Position numbers and translations under genes: made by a program
Shown: one piece after another, positions 26,577-35,003 of the stretch
Layout: each line of letters starts with the position of its first letter
Position numbering within the stretch: the stretch's first letter is position 1
Assembly: GCF_034424375.1 (NCBI RefSeq)
Contig: NZ_CP139965.1
Span: forward strand, 62,001-126,000
DNA from: Paraburkholderia kururiensis
GTDB taxonomy: Bacteria; Pseudomonadota; Gammaproteobacteria; Burkholderiales; Burkholderiaceae
Direction: 5' to 3'
DNA length: 64,000 nt
Notes under the pieces: generated by a model
Database searches by the model: none
What the model was told of the DNA's origin: nothing
Seen by the model: only the letters and a program-made list of their open reading frames with translations

Positions 26577-27363
26577 GCCAGCCTCCTTCGATGGGCATCA
26601 GCGCGCCCGTGATCTGGCTTCCGGCAGGCCCGCACAGAAATACGGCCAGTTCGCCGACGTGCGCGGCATCGATCAGCTCGCCGCCGGGTTGCTTGCCCTT
26701 CAGAAACTCGCGCACCGCTTCGCCGCGATCCAGTCCCTGCGCCTGCATCAATTCGTGAATACGCCCATCGATATTCGGCGTGAGCACCGATCCCGGACAA
26801 AGCGCATTGCACGTGATGCCCTGGCCCACGGTCTCGATCGCCACCGAACGTGTGAGCCCGAGCAACGCCGTCTTCGTCGTCACGTAATCGACCCGATTCG
26901 TAACGGCCCGCGTGCCGTACACGGACGTCATGTTGAGAATGCGGCCCCAGCCGCGCTCGCGCATGCCGGGCAGCGCCCGCTGGATTGCGCGGAAGGCAGC
27001 GGTCAAGTTCACCGCGAGCGCGTCGTTCCATCGATCCATCGGAAACGTGTCCAGTGGCGCGAAATGGCGGACCACGGCGTTGTTCACCAGCACATCGAGC
27101 GAGTGCAGCCAACGTGTTGCCGTGTCGAGCAGCGCATCGACGCCTGCCGCATTCGCGAGGTCGGCTCGCACGTAGCTCGCTTCCACGCCGAATTCCGCCG
27201 CGATGTCCGACACGGTGAGCGCCACGTCCTCGGGCTCCTCCAGGCCGTGCAGCACGACGTCGCAGCCCGCGCCCGCCAGCCCCTTCGCGATGGCGAGCCC
27301 GAGACCGTTCGACGATCCCGTAACAAGCGCGCCCTTGCCGCGCAACATGCCTCGCCGTGCCAT
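26566..27363 (-). CDS. Short-chain dehydrogenase/reductase, 3-hydroxybutyrate dehydrogenase-like
   Basis: 265 residues. The cofactor motif is ALVTGSSNGLGLAIAKGL. NNAV replaces the usual NNAG. The catalytic Ser and Tyr-x3-Lys are in NMTSVYGTR and VDYVTTKTALLGL. The C-terminal ALMPIEGGWLAG is typical of SDRs acting on 3-hydroxyacids, sugars or gluconate. It begins 1 nt before the stop of the lactonase-like gene and overlaps the MmgE/PrpD gene, so these three are coupled. Possible role: first oxidation of a sugar or hydroxyacid. Confidence 0.9.
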   Translation of the reverse strand: MARRGMLRGKGALVTGSSNGLGLAIAKGLAGAGCDVVLHGLEEPEDVALTVSDIAAEFGVEASYVRADLANAAGVDALLDTATRWLHSLDVLVNNAVVRHFAPLDTFPMDRWNDALAVNLTAAFRAIQRALPGMRERGWGRILNMTSVYGTRAVTNRVDYVTTKTALLGLTRSVAIETVGQGITCNALCPGSVLTPNIDGRIHELMQAQGLDRGEAVREFLKGKQPGGELIDAAHVGELAVFLCGPAGSQITGALMPIEGGWLAG

Positions 27364-28176
27364 CTATCGCCCCGTGGCCCGAGGCTCGAGATCGAGTCGC
27401 ACGATCCAGCCTTCCGTCTCGGCGTCGTGCGCGAGGTAGCGTGCGAGCACCGCGGGATCGTGGCCTGGAATCACGTGGTCCGGCGAGCTGGCAAGACGAT
27501 GCGCGGTCTCGTAGCCCTCTATCATGTCCCCCACGTTGTAGACCACGGGAAACGGGCGCTCCTCCTGCATGTTCGCGTAGAAATGCGAAGCGTCGGACGC
27601 AAGCACGACCCAGCCGCGAGCCGTTTGCACGCGCACGATCTGCAGACCGTTCGTATGCCCGCCGACCCAGTGCACGGTGAGCCCCGGCGCGAGTTCCGCG
27701 GTGCCGTCGTGAAACTGCACGCGCCCGGCAAAAAGACGCCCCACCATCTCTTTCACGTCCTCCGGCTCGAACGGATGGCTGAGCGCGTGGTGGCACATGC
27801 AGCGGCCGGTGCAGTACGCCATTTCGCGGTCCTGCACGTGGTAGCGGGCACGCGGAAACAGCCCATGATTGCCGGCGTGGTCGTAATGCATGTGCGTAAT
27901 CACGATGTCTTCCACCTCGTCCGCCCGAATGCCGATCTTCGCGAGACCGTGCTCCACGCGGTTCGTGATGGTGCGGCCGCGTTTGTCGGCCATCGCCTGA
28001 TCGAACCCGGTATCCACGATGAACGTGCGCGACGCACCCACCACGGCCCACACGAAATAGTCGAGCGGCATGGGCACATCGTGCGAATCGCCGCCAATGA
28101 AGTTGTCGCGGGAACGGCGCTCGAAGTGCGCGTACTTGATTGCGTAGATGCGGTAGTCCTCGCCCGGTGATTCCAT
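27364..28176 (-). CDS. Metallo-beta-lactamase-fold hydrolase, N-acyl-homoserine-lactonase-like
   Basis: 270 residues. The di-zinc motif HxHxDH is H95-M-H97-Y-D99-H100, in ITHMHYDHAGNHGLF. Later ligands are in GGHTNG, ASDASHFY and PGHDP. The arrangement and length match the AiiA/AttM lactonase family. Such enzymes open lactone rings, and several act on metabolic lactones rather than quorum signals. In this operon, between an MFS transporter and an SDR, opening of a sugar or hydroxyacid lactone is the more natural role. Confidence 0.88.
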   Translation of the reverse strand: MESPGEDYRIYAIKYAHFERRSRDNFIGGDSHDVPMPLDYFVWAVVGASRTFIVDTGFDQAMADKRGRTITNRVEHGLAKIGIRADEVEDIVITHMHYDHAGNHGLFPRARYHVQDREMAYCTGRCMCHHALSHPFEPEDVKEMVGRLFAGRVQFHDGTAELAPGLTVHWVGGHTNGLQIVRVQTARGWVVLASDASHFYANMQEERPFPVVYNVGDMIEGYETAHRLASSPDHVIPGHDPAVLARYLAHDAETEGWIVRLDLEPRATGR

Positions 28177-28243
28177 GTCTCGTCCGTCCTTTCGTTGTTG
28201 AGGGGGCCGCCGCTCACGAAGCGGCTTGCGTCGCCGTGAACCG

Positions 28244-29650
28244 TCATTCAATGGCCGTGGGCGCGTTGCCCGGCCTGCCGGCCGTTTGCATCCCACCCAT
28301 TGGAACGGCTACGTCGGCAGCAATGGACTCCAGCGAGCGGCGCCGCGTTTCAGTGCCGAGCAATCCGACGATCAGCGCCTGCGTCAGCAGCGTTCCGACG
28401 ATGAGCGCCAGCACGCCTGCAATGCCGAAGTGCGTAAAGGCATTCGCCACCGCGAACGGCACGAAGATACTGACCGCGCGGCCTGCCGTATTGGCCACGC
28501 CCGAGCCGCGCAACCGCAATGCAGTGGGAAACAGTTCAGGCACGTAGGTGGCGACGCTGAACGACGACAGCACGTAGATGCACGCGGTGATGGCGAAGCC
28601 GAGCGCCGCAATCGCCGTGGCCGACTGCGCGAACGGATACGCTACGCCAAACCCCGCGCACACGAGCGAAAACAGCACAATGCCCCACTTGCGGCCAAGC
28701 CGCTCGGCAAGCGAGAACGCAACCAGCGAGCCGATGGGACCGCCCGCAAACATCACGGCAGTGAGTCCGAGCGAACTCGAAACGCTATGTCCCTGCTGGA
28801 CGAGGAATGTGGGAATCCAGCTGACGAACGCGTAGTTCACCACGAACAACGCGACGAGCACCACCACGGCCGTGATGGTGCGCGCGAGCAAGCGCCGCGA
28901 GAACAGATCGCTCATGCGGCCTTCCTGAACAACCGTGGACGCTACCGTCCCAGCCGTCGGCGAAAGTCCCGGCGATGCACCGCACTCCGCCTCGATCCGT
29001 TCGACAACGCACTGCGCCTCTTCCACGCGCCCGTGCGTGGCGAGCCAGCGCGGCGATTCGGGCATCGACTTGCGAAGAAACCAGACCACCAGTGCGCCGC
29101 AACCCGCGATGGCGAACATCCATCGCCAACCGTAGTGCGGCACGATGAGCCAGCCGAGAAACGTCGAGAGGAACAACGACGTGTTGATGATGAGATTGAG
29201 GATCGTGCCGAAGCGCCCGCGCCACGACGCCGGAATGAACTCGCTCAACGTGCCGTAGCCCACCACGATTTCGGCGCCCATGCCGACTCCCATCACGAGA
29301 CGGAAGGCGATCAACCAATAGATGGACGGCGCGAGCGCCGCGGCAATGGACGCGAATCCGTAGATGCCCAGGTTGAACTGATAACAGAAGCGGCGGCCGA
29401 AGCGGTCGCCAAGCCAGCCGGCAAGCCATGCGCCCGTCATCATGCCGATGAACGTGACCGAAACGAACGTGGCATTCAGGCGGAGTGTCGATTCGCCGCT
29501 GTGGATCATCGCGGCGAGCACGGTGCCCGCAATGTAAATATCGAACGAATCGAAGTACATGCCAGCGGCGATCAGCCCGAGCAGACGCCAATGGAAACGC
29601 GAGAGCGGCAACCCATCGAGGCGTGCTCCGACACTGGCATCACCGTACAT
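28244..29650 (-). CDS. MFS transporter, aromatic/organic acid:H+ symporter type 2
   Basis: 468 residues with 12 transmembrane segments starting MYGDASVGARLDGLPL. GMYFDSFDIYIAGTVLAAM is the conserved TM1 of the AAHS/sialate porter group, with the Asp typical of aromatic-acid carriers. GDRFGRRFCYQFNLGIYG follows TM2. GGAG is 7 nt before the ATG. First gene of the 8-gene minus-strand operon 29650-21517 and directly downstream of the operator region 29731-29765. Not closely similar to the other MFS protein at 19545. Confidence 0.92.
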   Translation of the reverse strand: MYGDASVGARLDGLPLSRFHWRLLGLIAAGMYFDSFDIYIAGTVLAAMIHSGESTLRLNATFVSVTFIGMMTGAWLAGWLGDRFGRRFCYQFNLGIYGFASIAAALAPSIYWLIAFRLVMGVGMGAEIVVGYGTLSEFIPASWRGRFGTILNLIINTSLFLSTFLGWLIVPHYGWRWMFAIAGCGALVVWFLRKSMPESPRWLATHGRVEEAQCVVERIEAECGASPGLSPTAGTVASTVVQEGRMSDLFSRRLLARTITAVVVLVALFVVNYAFVSWIPTFLVQQGHSVSSSLGLTAVMFAGGPIGSLVAFSLAERLGRKWGIVLFSLVCAGFGVAYPFAQSATAIAALGFAITACIYVLSSFSVATYVPELFPTALRLRGSGVANTAGRAVSIFVPFAVANAFTHFGIAGVLALIVGTLLTQALIVGLLGTETRRRSLESIAADVAVPMGGMQTAGRPGNAPTAIE

Positions 29651-29969
29651 TTGCTGTCTCCGATTCGTTGTCGTCATGGCGGCCGCACGCAGGCAACGGC
29701 TCACCGCCTCAGTACAAGGCATGAGGCTGATTATATTCTTGTCATACAATCCGTCAAGAATATAAACGCTTTGTCGGCGTGAATGATCCGTCGAATCGAG
29801 AGCCGCCGTGCAGCGTCGCGCCGTGCCGCTGCCGCTGCCGCTAGGGTGACTGCAGAATGCTTCGCGGAAGGCCCGCCCCGCGCAACGCACCAGCCCGCTT
29901 CGTTGCGGCTCCCCACGAATGCCGATAAGATCGCCGCCAATGATTATCGATAATTTCATTGATGACATC
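29651..29969. other. Divergent promoter region, MFS/dehydratase
   Basis: 319 bases between the two start codons. Besides the operator at 29731-29765 I see no gene. If the dehydratase starts at 29919 or 29940 instead of 29970, the region is correspondingly shorter. Confidence 0.6.
29731..29765. promoter_or_regulatory. GntR-type operator nested in an 11-bp-arm inverted repeat
   Basis: TTGTCATACAA at 29739-29749 is identical to the site at 21453. It is overlapped by a longer perfect inverted repeat: TTATATTCTTG (29731-29741) and CAAGAATATAA (29755-29765). The element lies 81 bp upstream of the MFS gene and about 200 bp upstream of the divergent dehydratase gene, so it could control both directions. 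Confidence 0.6.
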
Positions 29970-31709
29970 ATGGGCAAGCCATCAGAGAAGCAGGGACTGA
30001 GGAAAGGGCTCACGAGCTACGGTGACGAAGGCTTCTCGCTGTTTCTGCGCAGGGCCTTCATCAAAGGCGCGGGCTATACCGACGACGCGCTCTCGCGCCC
30101 CATTGTCGGCATCGCGAACACGGGCAGCGGCTACAACCCCTGCCACGGCAACGCGCCGCAATTGATCGAGGCCATCAAGCGCGGCGTGATGCTCGCGGGC
30201 GGGCTGCCCGTGGAGTTCCCCACCATCTCGATAGGCGAAAGCTTCGCGCACCCCACCAGCATGTATCTGCGCAATCTGATGTCGATGGACACGGAAGAGA
30301 TGATCCGCGCGCAGCCCATGGACGCGGTGGTGCTGATCGGCGGTTGCGACAAGACCGTGCCCGCGCAGCTGATGGGCGCGGCCGTGGCCGGCGTGCCGGC
30401 CATCCAGCTCGTCACGGGCGCGATGCTGACCGGCTCGCATCGCGGCCAGCGCGTGGGGGCATGCACCGACTGCCGGCGCTTCTGGGCCAGCTTTCGCGGC
30501 CAGGAAATCGACGCACACGAAATCGACGAGGTGAACAGCCAGCTTGTCCCGACCGTGGGCACCTGCTCGGTGATGGGCACGGCAAGCACGATGGCCTGCA
30601 TTGCCGAAGCGCTGGGCATCATGCTGCCCGGCGGCGCGAGTGCGCCCGCGGTCACGGCGGACCGCATCCGCATTGCGGAGCGCACGGGCGCAACGGCCGT
30701 CGCGATGATCGGACAGAAGCTCACGCCCGAACGCATTCTGACGCCCGACGCGTTCGAAAATGCGCTGCGCGTGCTGCTCGCAACAGGCGGCTCGACGAAC
30801 GGCATCATTCATCTCACGGCCATCGCCGGGCGGCTCGGCATAGAGATCGACCTGAACGAAATGGACCGCATGGCGCGCGAAACGCCGGTGCTCGTCGACC
30901 TGAAGCCTTCGGGCAAGCACTACATGGAAGATCTGCACAAGGCCGGCGGGCTCACCACCGTGCTGCGCGAACTGCGGCCGCTGCTGCACCTCGACGCGTT
31001 GACCGTGACGGGCCGCACGCTGGGCGAAGAACTCGATGCTGCGCCCGCAAGCTTTGCGCAAGACGTGGTGCGTCCGCTTCACCAGCCCATCTTTCCGCAA
31101 GGCGGCATCGCGGTGCTGCGCGGCAATCTCGCTCCGGGCGGCGCGATCATCAAGCAATCCGCAGCCAATCCCGAGTTGATGGAACACGAAGCACGCGCCG
31201 TCGTGTTCGAAAACGCGGAAGACCTGGCGCGCCGCATCGACGACCCCGAACTCGACGTGCAAGCGGACGACGTGCTCGTGCTCAAGAACATCGGGCCCAT
31301 CGGCGCACCTGGCATGCCCGAAGCAGGCTACATCCCGATTCCGAAGAAGCTCGCGACACTCGGCGTGAAAGACATGGTGCGCATCTCGGACGGCCGCATG
31401 AGCGGCACTGCAGCCGGCACCATCGTGCTGCACGTGACGCCTGAATCGGCGACAGGCGGCCCGCTCGCGCTCGTGCGCAGCGGCGACCGCATCCGCCTGA
31501 GCGTGACGAACCGCTCGATCGACGTGCTCGTGAGCGACGAGGAGCTTCGGCAACGCGCCGCCGCGCGGCCGCCGCACGCGGTGGCCGCGCAGGAGCGCGG
31601 TTATCGCAAGCTGTTCCTCTCATCGATCACGCAGGCCGACAAGGGCTGCGACTTCGACTTTCTCGCGGCCACCGAAATGACCGTCAAGGTGCCGCGTCCG
31701 CGTGATTGA
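29970..31709 (+). CDS. Dihydroxy-acid/sugar-acid dehydratase of the IlvD/Edd family
   Basis: 579 residues from ATG 29970; in-frame ATGs at 29919 and 29940 are possible, none with a strong ribosome-binding site. The three Fe-S Cys ligands are visible in GYNPCHGNAP, IGGCDKTVPAQ and GACTDC. Also present are GTCSVMGTASTM and the late DGRMSGTAAGTI. The family covers dihydroxy-acid dehydratase, 6-phosphogluconate dehydratase and arabonate, xylonate or gluconate dehydratases. The sequence GEEGFS-like opening plus a catabolic setting favour a sugar-acid dehydratase over branched-chain amino-acid biosynthesis. Divergent from the MFS operon. Confidence 0.88.
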   Translation: MGKPSEKQGLRKGLTSYGDEGFSLFLRRAFIKGAGYTDDALSRPIVGIANTGSGYNPCHGNAPQLIEAIKRGVMLAGGLPVEFPTISIGESFAHPTSMYLRNLMSMDTEEMIRAQPMDAVVLIGGCDKTVPAQLMGAAVAGVPAIQLVTGAMLTGSHRGQRVGACTDCRRFWASFRGQEIDAHEIDEVNSQLVPTVGTCSVMGTASTMACIAEALGIMLPGGASAPAVTADRIRIAERTGATAVAMIGQKLTPERILTPDAFENALRVLLATGGSTNGIIHLTAIAGRLGIEIDLNEMDRMARETPVLVDLKPSGKHYMEDLHKAGGLTTVLRELRPLLHLDALTVTGRTLGEELDAAPASFAQDVVRPLHQPIFPQGGIAVLRGNLAPGGAIIKQSAANPELMEHEARAVVFENAEDLARRIDDPELDVQADDVLVLKNIGPIGAPGMPEAGYIPIPKKLATLGVKDMVRISDGRMSGTAAGTIVLHVTPESATGGPLALVRSGDRIRLSVTNRSIDVLVSDEELRQRAAARPPHAVAAQERGYRKLFLSSITQADKGCDFDFLAATEMTVKVPRPRD

Positions 31710-31799
31710 GCCAGAGACGACGCAGACGCTTTGCGGCCCCGCACGCAACGGATCACGGTGGGCCGCGCTTGAGCATGCGCCGGCAGAATCGTCCCAATG

Positions 31800-32354
31800 T
31801 CACGCGCTCGCGCGAAGTCCTCGGTACGGTAGTCGATTACCTCGTCTGCCCCCAGCCTCGTTACGAGGTCGATGTTGCGGGCCGACGCCGCCGGCCGCCG
31901 CGTGAATCAGCACGCGCTGGCCGTGCTCCAGTCGGCCCACATCGAACAGGGCGAGCCGTGCGGTGCCGAACGCAGTGGGAAGCGAGGCCGCCTGCTCGAA
32001 GCTCATTTCCGTTGGAATCACGCACGGGTCATCGGCGGCGATTACGAGACGCTGCGCAAACGCGCCGCCGGCGGTCGGCGCGCTACGGCCGAACACGCGG
32101 TCGCCCGCCTTCAGATGCTTCACGTGCGCACCGGTTGCCTCCACCACGCCGCTGAAGTCGGTGCCCGGCGTATACGGAAACGCGACCGGCAAGAACGACT
32201 GCATATAGCCCGCAATGATCTTCAGGTCCAAAGGATTGAGGCTTGCCGCCTCGATGCGAACCGCCACCTCATCGGCCTGCAACGCGCGCAGGGATGTCTC
32301 GCCGACGGTAACGACGTCGGGACCGCCGAAGCCATGAACGAATGCTGCTTTCAT
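31800..32354 (-). pseudogene. Broken NADPH:quinone oxidoreductase (zinc-type alcohol dehydrogenase)
   Basis: The N-terminal part, starting MKAAFVHGFGGPDVVTV at 32354, is intact through GQRVLIHAAAGGVG. At about 31880 the nucleotide-binding domain is interrupted: the frame shifts and about 20 residues expected between GGVG and the next strand are missing. The following bases in another frame still encode RNIDLVTRLGADEVIDYRTE, the correct next segment. The C-terminal third is absent. So an internal deletion with frameshift plus a 3' truncation has inactivated the gene. Confidence 0.8.
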
Positions 32355-32374
32355 GATGGATCTCATAGCGATGT

Positions 32375-32821
32375 TCAGGATTGCGTAGGGAACTGGCCAA
32401 GCTGAAGAAACAGGCCGAACCAGTCCTCCATGTGCCATGTCGTCGTGATGCGCTTGCCGTCCAGAGCATGGAACTCATGCAGACGGAACGTGACCTGCTT
32501 GCCGGTAGGCGCAATGCCGAACAGCTCGCCGCGATGCGTGCCGCTGATCTCGGCGCGCACGCCGATGCGGCCCGGCGTCTGGATCACGTCGTGAATGACG
32601 ATGCGCCCATCGGGGAAGGCGTCGGCGAAGCTGCGGATGATCGGCTTGATGCCGGCGGGCCCCGAGACCTGCCCCGGCGCGAGCGGAATGTCCTCCCAGT
32701 CGGGTGCCAGCACGGTATCGACGAGATCGGGGTTCTGCTCGCTAAACGCACGATACAACGTTTCCACGGCCAGACGTTCGGCGTGCAGAAGGTCGGCCAG
32801 TTCGGAGTTGGATGCATTCAT
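32375..32821 (-). CDS. SnoaL-like/NTF2-fold ester cyclase-type protein
   Basis: 148 residues of the SnoaL-like polyketide-cyclase fold. Recognisable pieces are LYRAFSEQNPDLVDTVLAPD, the GPAGIKPIIRSFADAFPDG helix and the final HMEDWFGLFLQLG strand. Many family members in Burkholderia have no known substrate. ATG 32821 is preferred to an upstream start. It is divergent from the LysR gene at 32914 with a 92-bp intergenic region, and lies just before the broken quinone oxidoreductase, whose former operon partner it may have been. Confidence 0.85.
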   Translation of the reverse strand: MNASNSELADLLHAERLAVETLYRAFSEQNPDLVDTVLAPDWEDIPLAPGQVSGPAGIKPIIRSFADAFPDGRIVIHDVIQTPGRIGVRAEISGTHRGELFGIAPTGKQVTFRLHEFHALDGKRITTTWHMEDWFGLFLQLGQFPTQS

Positions 32822-32894
32822 GGGTGGGCTCTCTGTGGTTAGGAACGACGAGAGTGTGCGACCCAAGGTAAGATTCATCCAACAAATAGGCGAT

Positions 32895-32915
32895 ATAAAC
32901 GATTATTCGATTTAT
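32895..32915. promoter_or_regulatory. Candidate LysR box overlapping the LysR start codon
   Basis: ATAAA-N11-TTTAT inverted repeat in the 92-bp divergent region; the right half runs into the ATG at 32914. The T-N11-A form is that expected for LysR regulators. The overlap with the start would fit autorepression. Confidence 0.35.
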
Positions 32916-33825
32916 GGATTTTCACGGCATCGACCTGAACCTGCTGGCGGCCTTCGACGCCCTCATGAGCGAGCGCAACGTCACGCGCGCCGCCACGCGG
33001 GTGGGCGTGAGTCAGCCGGCCATGAGCGCGGCGCTGTCGCGGCTGCGCAAGCAGTTCGGCGATCCGCTGTTTCTGCGCAGCGCCGACGGCCTCTTGCCCA
33101 CGCCACGCGCGCGCGAACTGGCGCAGCCCATCATGCAGGCGTTACGGCAAATCGAAGCCACGCTGGTGAAGAAGCCGGAGTTCGTGCCGGGCACCGCTAC
33201 GTTGAAGGTGAATCTGGGGTTGTCGGACTATCCGGCGTTCGTGCTGCTGCCCACCTTGCTGGAGGCGATCGCACAACAGGCGCCGGGTGTCTCGATCGAC
33301 GTGCACGCTTTCCATGACCGCGACCATGCCGTGGATCTGCTCGATGCCGGTGCAATCGATGTGGCCATCGGCATACCGCCCTCACATGCGGAAAGTCGAA
33401 TACTGACGCGGCCCATTCTTCGCGACGAGTTCGTCACGATCATCGCCCGCGATCATCCCGCGGCGCGGCGCGCAATGAACATGAAGACCTATCTCAGCTT
33501 GCCGCATGTGCTCGTATCGCCCGAAGGGCAACGGCACGGCCTCGTGGACGAGGCGCTGGCACAGCAGGGCAAACAGCGCACGCTCGCGCTGACCCTGCCG
33601 CAAATGTTCGCGGTGCCGGCCATCGTCGCACGCTCGGGCATGATTGCCACGATCCTCAAACGCGTGGTGCTCAACTCGCCGGCCAGCCGGAAACTGGCGT
33701 TCTTTCCGCCGCCGGTCGCGCTGCCGGAAATCGTGCTCCATTTGATCTGGCATCGCCGAAGCGATGGCCTTGCCGCGCAGCAGTGGTTCAGGGCGCTGAT
33801 CGAAAACGTCGCGTCGTCGCTGTGA
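32914..33825 (+). CDS. LysR-type regulator, NodD/NahR-like subgroup
   Basis: 303 residues. MDFHGIDLNLLAAFDALMSE is the hallmark N-terminus of the NodD/NahR subgroup, followed by the HTH NVTRAATRVGVSQPAMSAAL and the effector domain. The probable target is the divergent SnoaL-like gene and, formerly, the broken oxidoreductase after it. The gene converges with the GntR gene ending at 33853. Confidence 0.92.
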   Translation: MDFHGIDLNLLAAFDALMSERNVTRAATRVGVSQPAMSAALSRLRKQFGDPLFLRSADGLLPTPRARELAQPIMQALRQIEATLVKKPEFVPGTATLKVNLGLSDYPAFVLLPTLLEAIAQQAPGVSIDVHAFHDRDHAVDLLDAGAIDVAIGIPPSHAESRILTRPILRDEFVTIIARDHPAARRAMNMKTYLSLPHVLVSPEGQRHGLVDEALAQQGKQRTLALTLPQMFAVPAIVARSGMIATILKRVVLNSPASRKLAFFPPPVALPEIVLHLIWHRRSDGLAAQQWFRALIENVASSL

Positions 33826-33852
33826 GCGCTTTCGGCGCAACGCACTCGTCGC

Positions 33853-34581
33853 CTACCGCCACGCCTGCGTAAACACGTCGATCACGCGCGCGAGGTGGGC
33901 CTGCATCGCCGTGCGCGCAGCGGCCGCGTCGCGCGCCAGGATGGCCGCGAAAATGCGCTGATGATCGTCCTGCGAAGCCGCGCGCAGCGCCGGCGTATGA
34001 AAGTGCTCCTCGATTTTTTGCCACAACGGGTCGGCGCGCGAGCTGTCCCACATTGCGGTCACCACGCCTTGCAGCATGCCGTTGCCCGTCGCCCGCGCAA
34101 TCGCCAGATGGAACGCGCGGTCGGCGGCCTCGTTCGCGGCCTTGTCGTTTATGTTCTCGCGCATTGCGCGCATCGCGGCGAAGAGCCGGTCGAGATCGGC
34201 GTCCCGGTGTTCAGTCGCGGCGAGCGCCGCGATTTCGCTTTCGATCACCGCGCGTGCCCGCAGCGTCTCTATCGGACCCGATCCGCGCGGCAGTTCGAAC
34301 GCGCTCGATCGCCCTTGCGCTGCCTCGGCCACATAGATGCCCGACCCCACACGCACCTCGACCAGCCCTTGCACCTCCAGCGCGATGATCGCTTCGCGCA
34401 CCTGCGTGCGGCTCACGCCGAAGCGCTCGGCGAGCGTGCGCTCAGAGGGCAGACGTGCGCGCGGCCCGACGTCGCCGGCCACGATCAGATCGTAGATCTG
34501 CTTCGCGAGGCCGACGTACGAACGGTCCGCCGCATCCGTGTCGGCAGCGCGGCCGTGAGGCATGTGCGAGAGATCGGCCAT
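33853..34581 (-). CDS. GntR family regulator (FCD/FadR type), UxuR-like operator class
   Basis: 242 residues from ATG 34581 (a later in-frame ATG at 34563 is possible). The winged HTH is AGDVGPRARLPSERTLAERF and GVSRTQVREAIIALEVQGLV. The FCD domain follows with the metal-ligand style RAFHLAIARATGN and DDHQRIFAAILARD. Two TGGTNNACCA palindromes lie upstream between it and the ABC importer. The gene is divergent from that importer and most likely represses it until a sugar or sugar acid is present. Confidence 0.9.
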   Translation of the reverse strand: MADLSHMPHGRAADTDAADRSYVGLAKQIYDLIVAGDVGPRARLPSERTLAERFGVSRTQVREAIIALEVQGLVEVRVGSGIYVAEAAQGRSSAFELPRGSGPIETLRARAVIESEIAALAATEHRDADLDRLFAAMRAMRENINDKAANEAADRAFHLAIARATGNGMLQGVVTAMWDSSRADPLWQKIEEHFHTPALRAASQDDHQRIFAAILARDAAAARTAMQAHLARVIDVFTQAWR

Positions 34582-34636
34582 CCAGACTTCCCGTCGTCTT
34601 CGATGCCGCCGGGCTGGCGGCGCAGGTTCGCCGAAA

Positions 34637-34646
34637 TGGTATACCA
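34637..34646. promoter_or_regulatory. GntR operator TGGTATACCA
   Basis: Perfect 10-bp palindrome 56 bp upstream of the GntR start codon. It is identical to the core of the UxuR/ExuR consensus. A second site lies 110 bp away. Confidence 0.6.
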
Positions 34647-34746
34647 CTTCCCGCGGCGCGCCGAGCCTGCCCGAGCGCGCGTTCGCAAGCCGCGAGGCGC
34701 AGCACAGCAAGCTGTCGGGCTGCGCGAAAGAAAGCGTCGGGCACCG

Positions 34747-34756
34747 TGGTAAACCA
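34747..34756. promoter_or_regulatory. GntR operator TGGTAAACCA
   Basis: Second copy with conserved TGGT/ACCA halves, on the importer side of the divergent region. Paired with the site at 34637, it could allow binding of two dimers or looping. Confidence 0.55.
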
Positions 34757-35003
34757 CTATCGCGCGTGGATTGGTATGCCAGTAACAATCCGTCGTATCA
34801 GATGGGAGGCGTTTGCGCAGGCCCTTCTTTTCGCTTCGAGGGCACGCCTTTGAAGAATCCTTTCCGCCGGCTCGACGCGTCCGATCTGGTTCCGCTGTAG
34901 CAATCCCCAAGATTCCCCGCATTACGCACACCGTCCCGGCCATTCCGGGAAGCCGTGCGCCGGCAAACGGTCAGTCGGTTCAATCCAACAAACTGGAGAC
35001 AAC

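Larger units (their letters stand above)
34582..35003. other. Divergent promoter region, GntR/sugar ABC operon
   Basis: 422 bases holding both GntR operators. I see no gene in it; the frames here are shadows. The importer's own promoter must lie between 34757 and 35003. Confidence 0.6.

Noticed and set aside
21517..31709. Block considered as a mobile catabolic island
   Set aside because: No integrase, tRNA boundary, direct repeats or insertion sequence seen; GC content and codon style match the surroundings.
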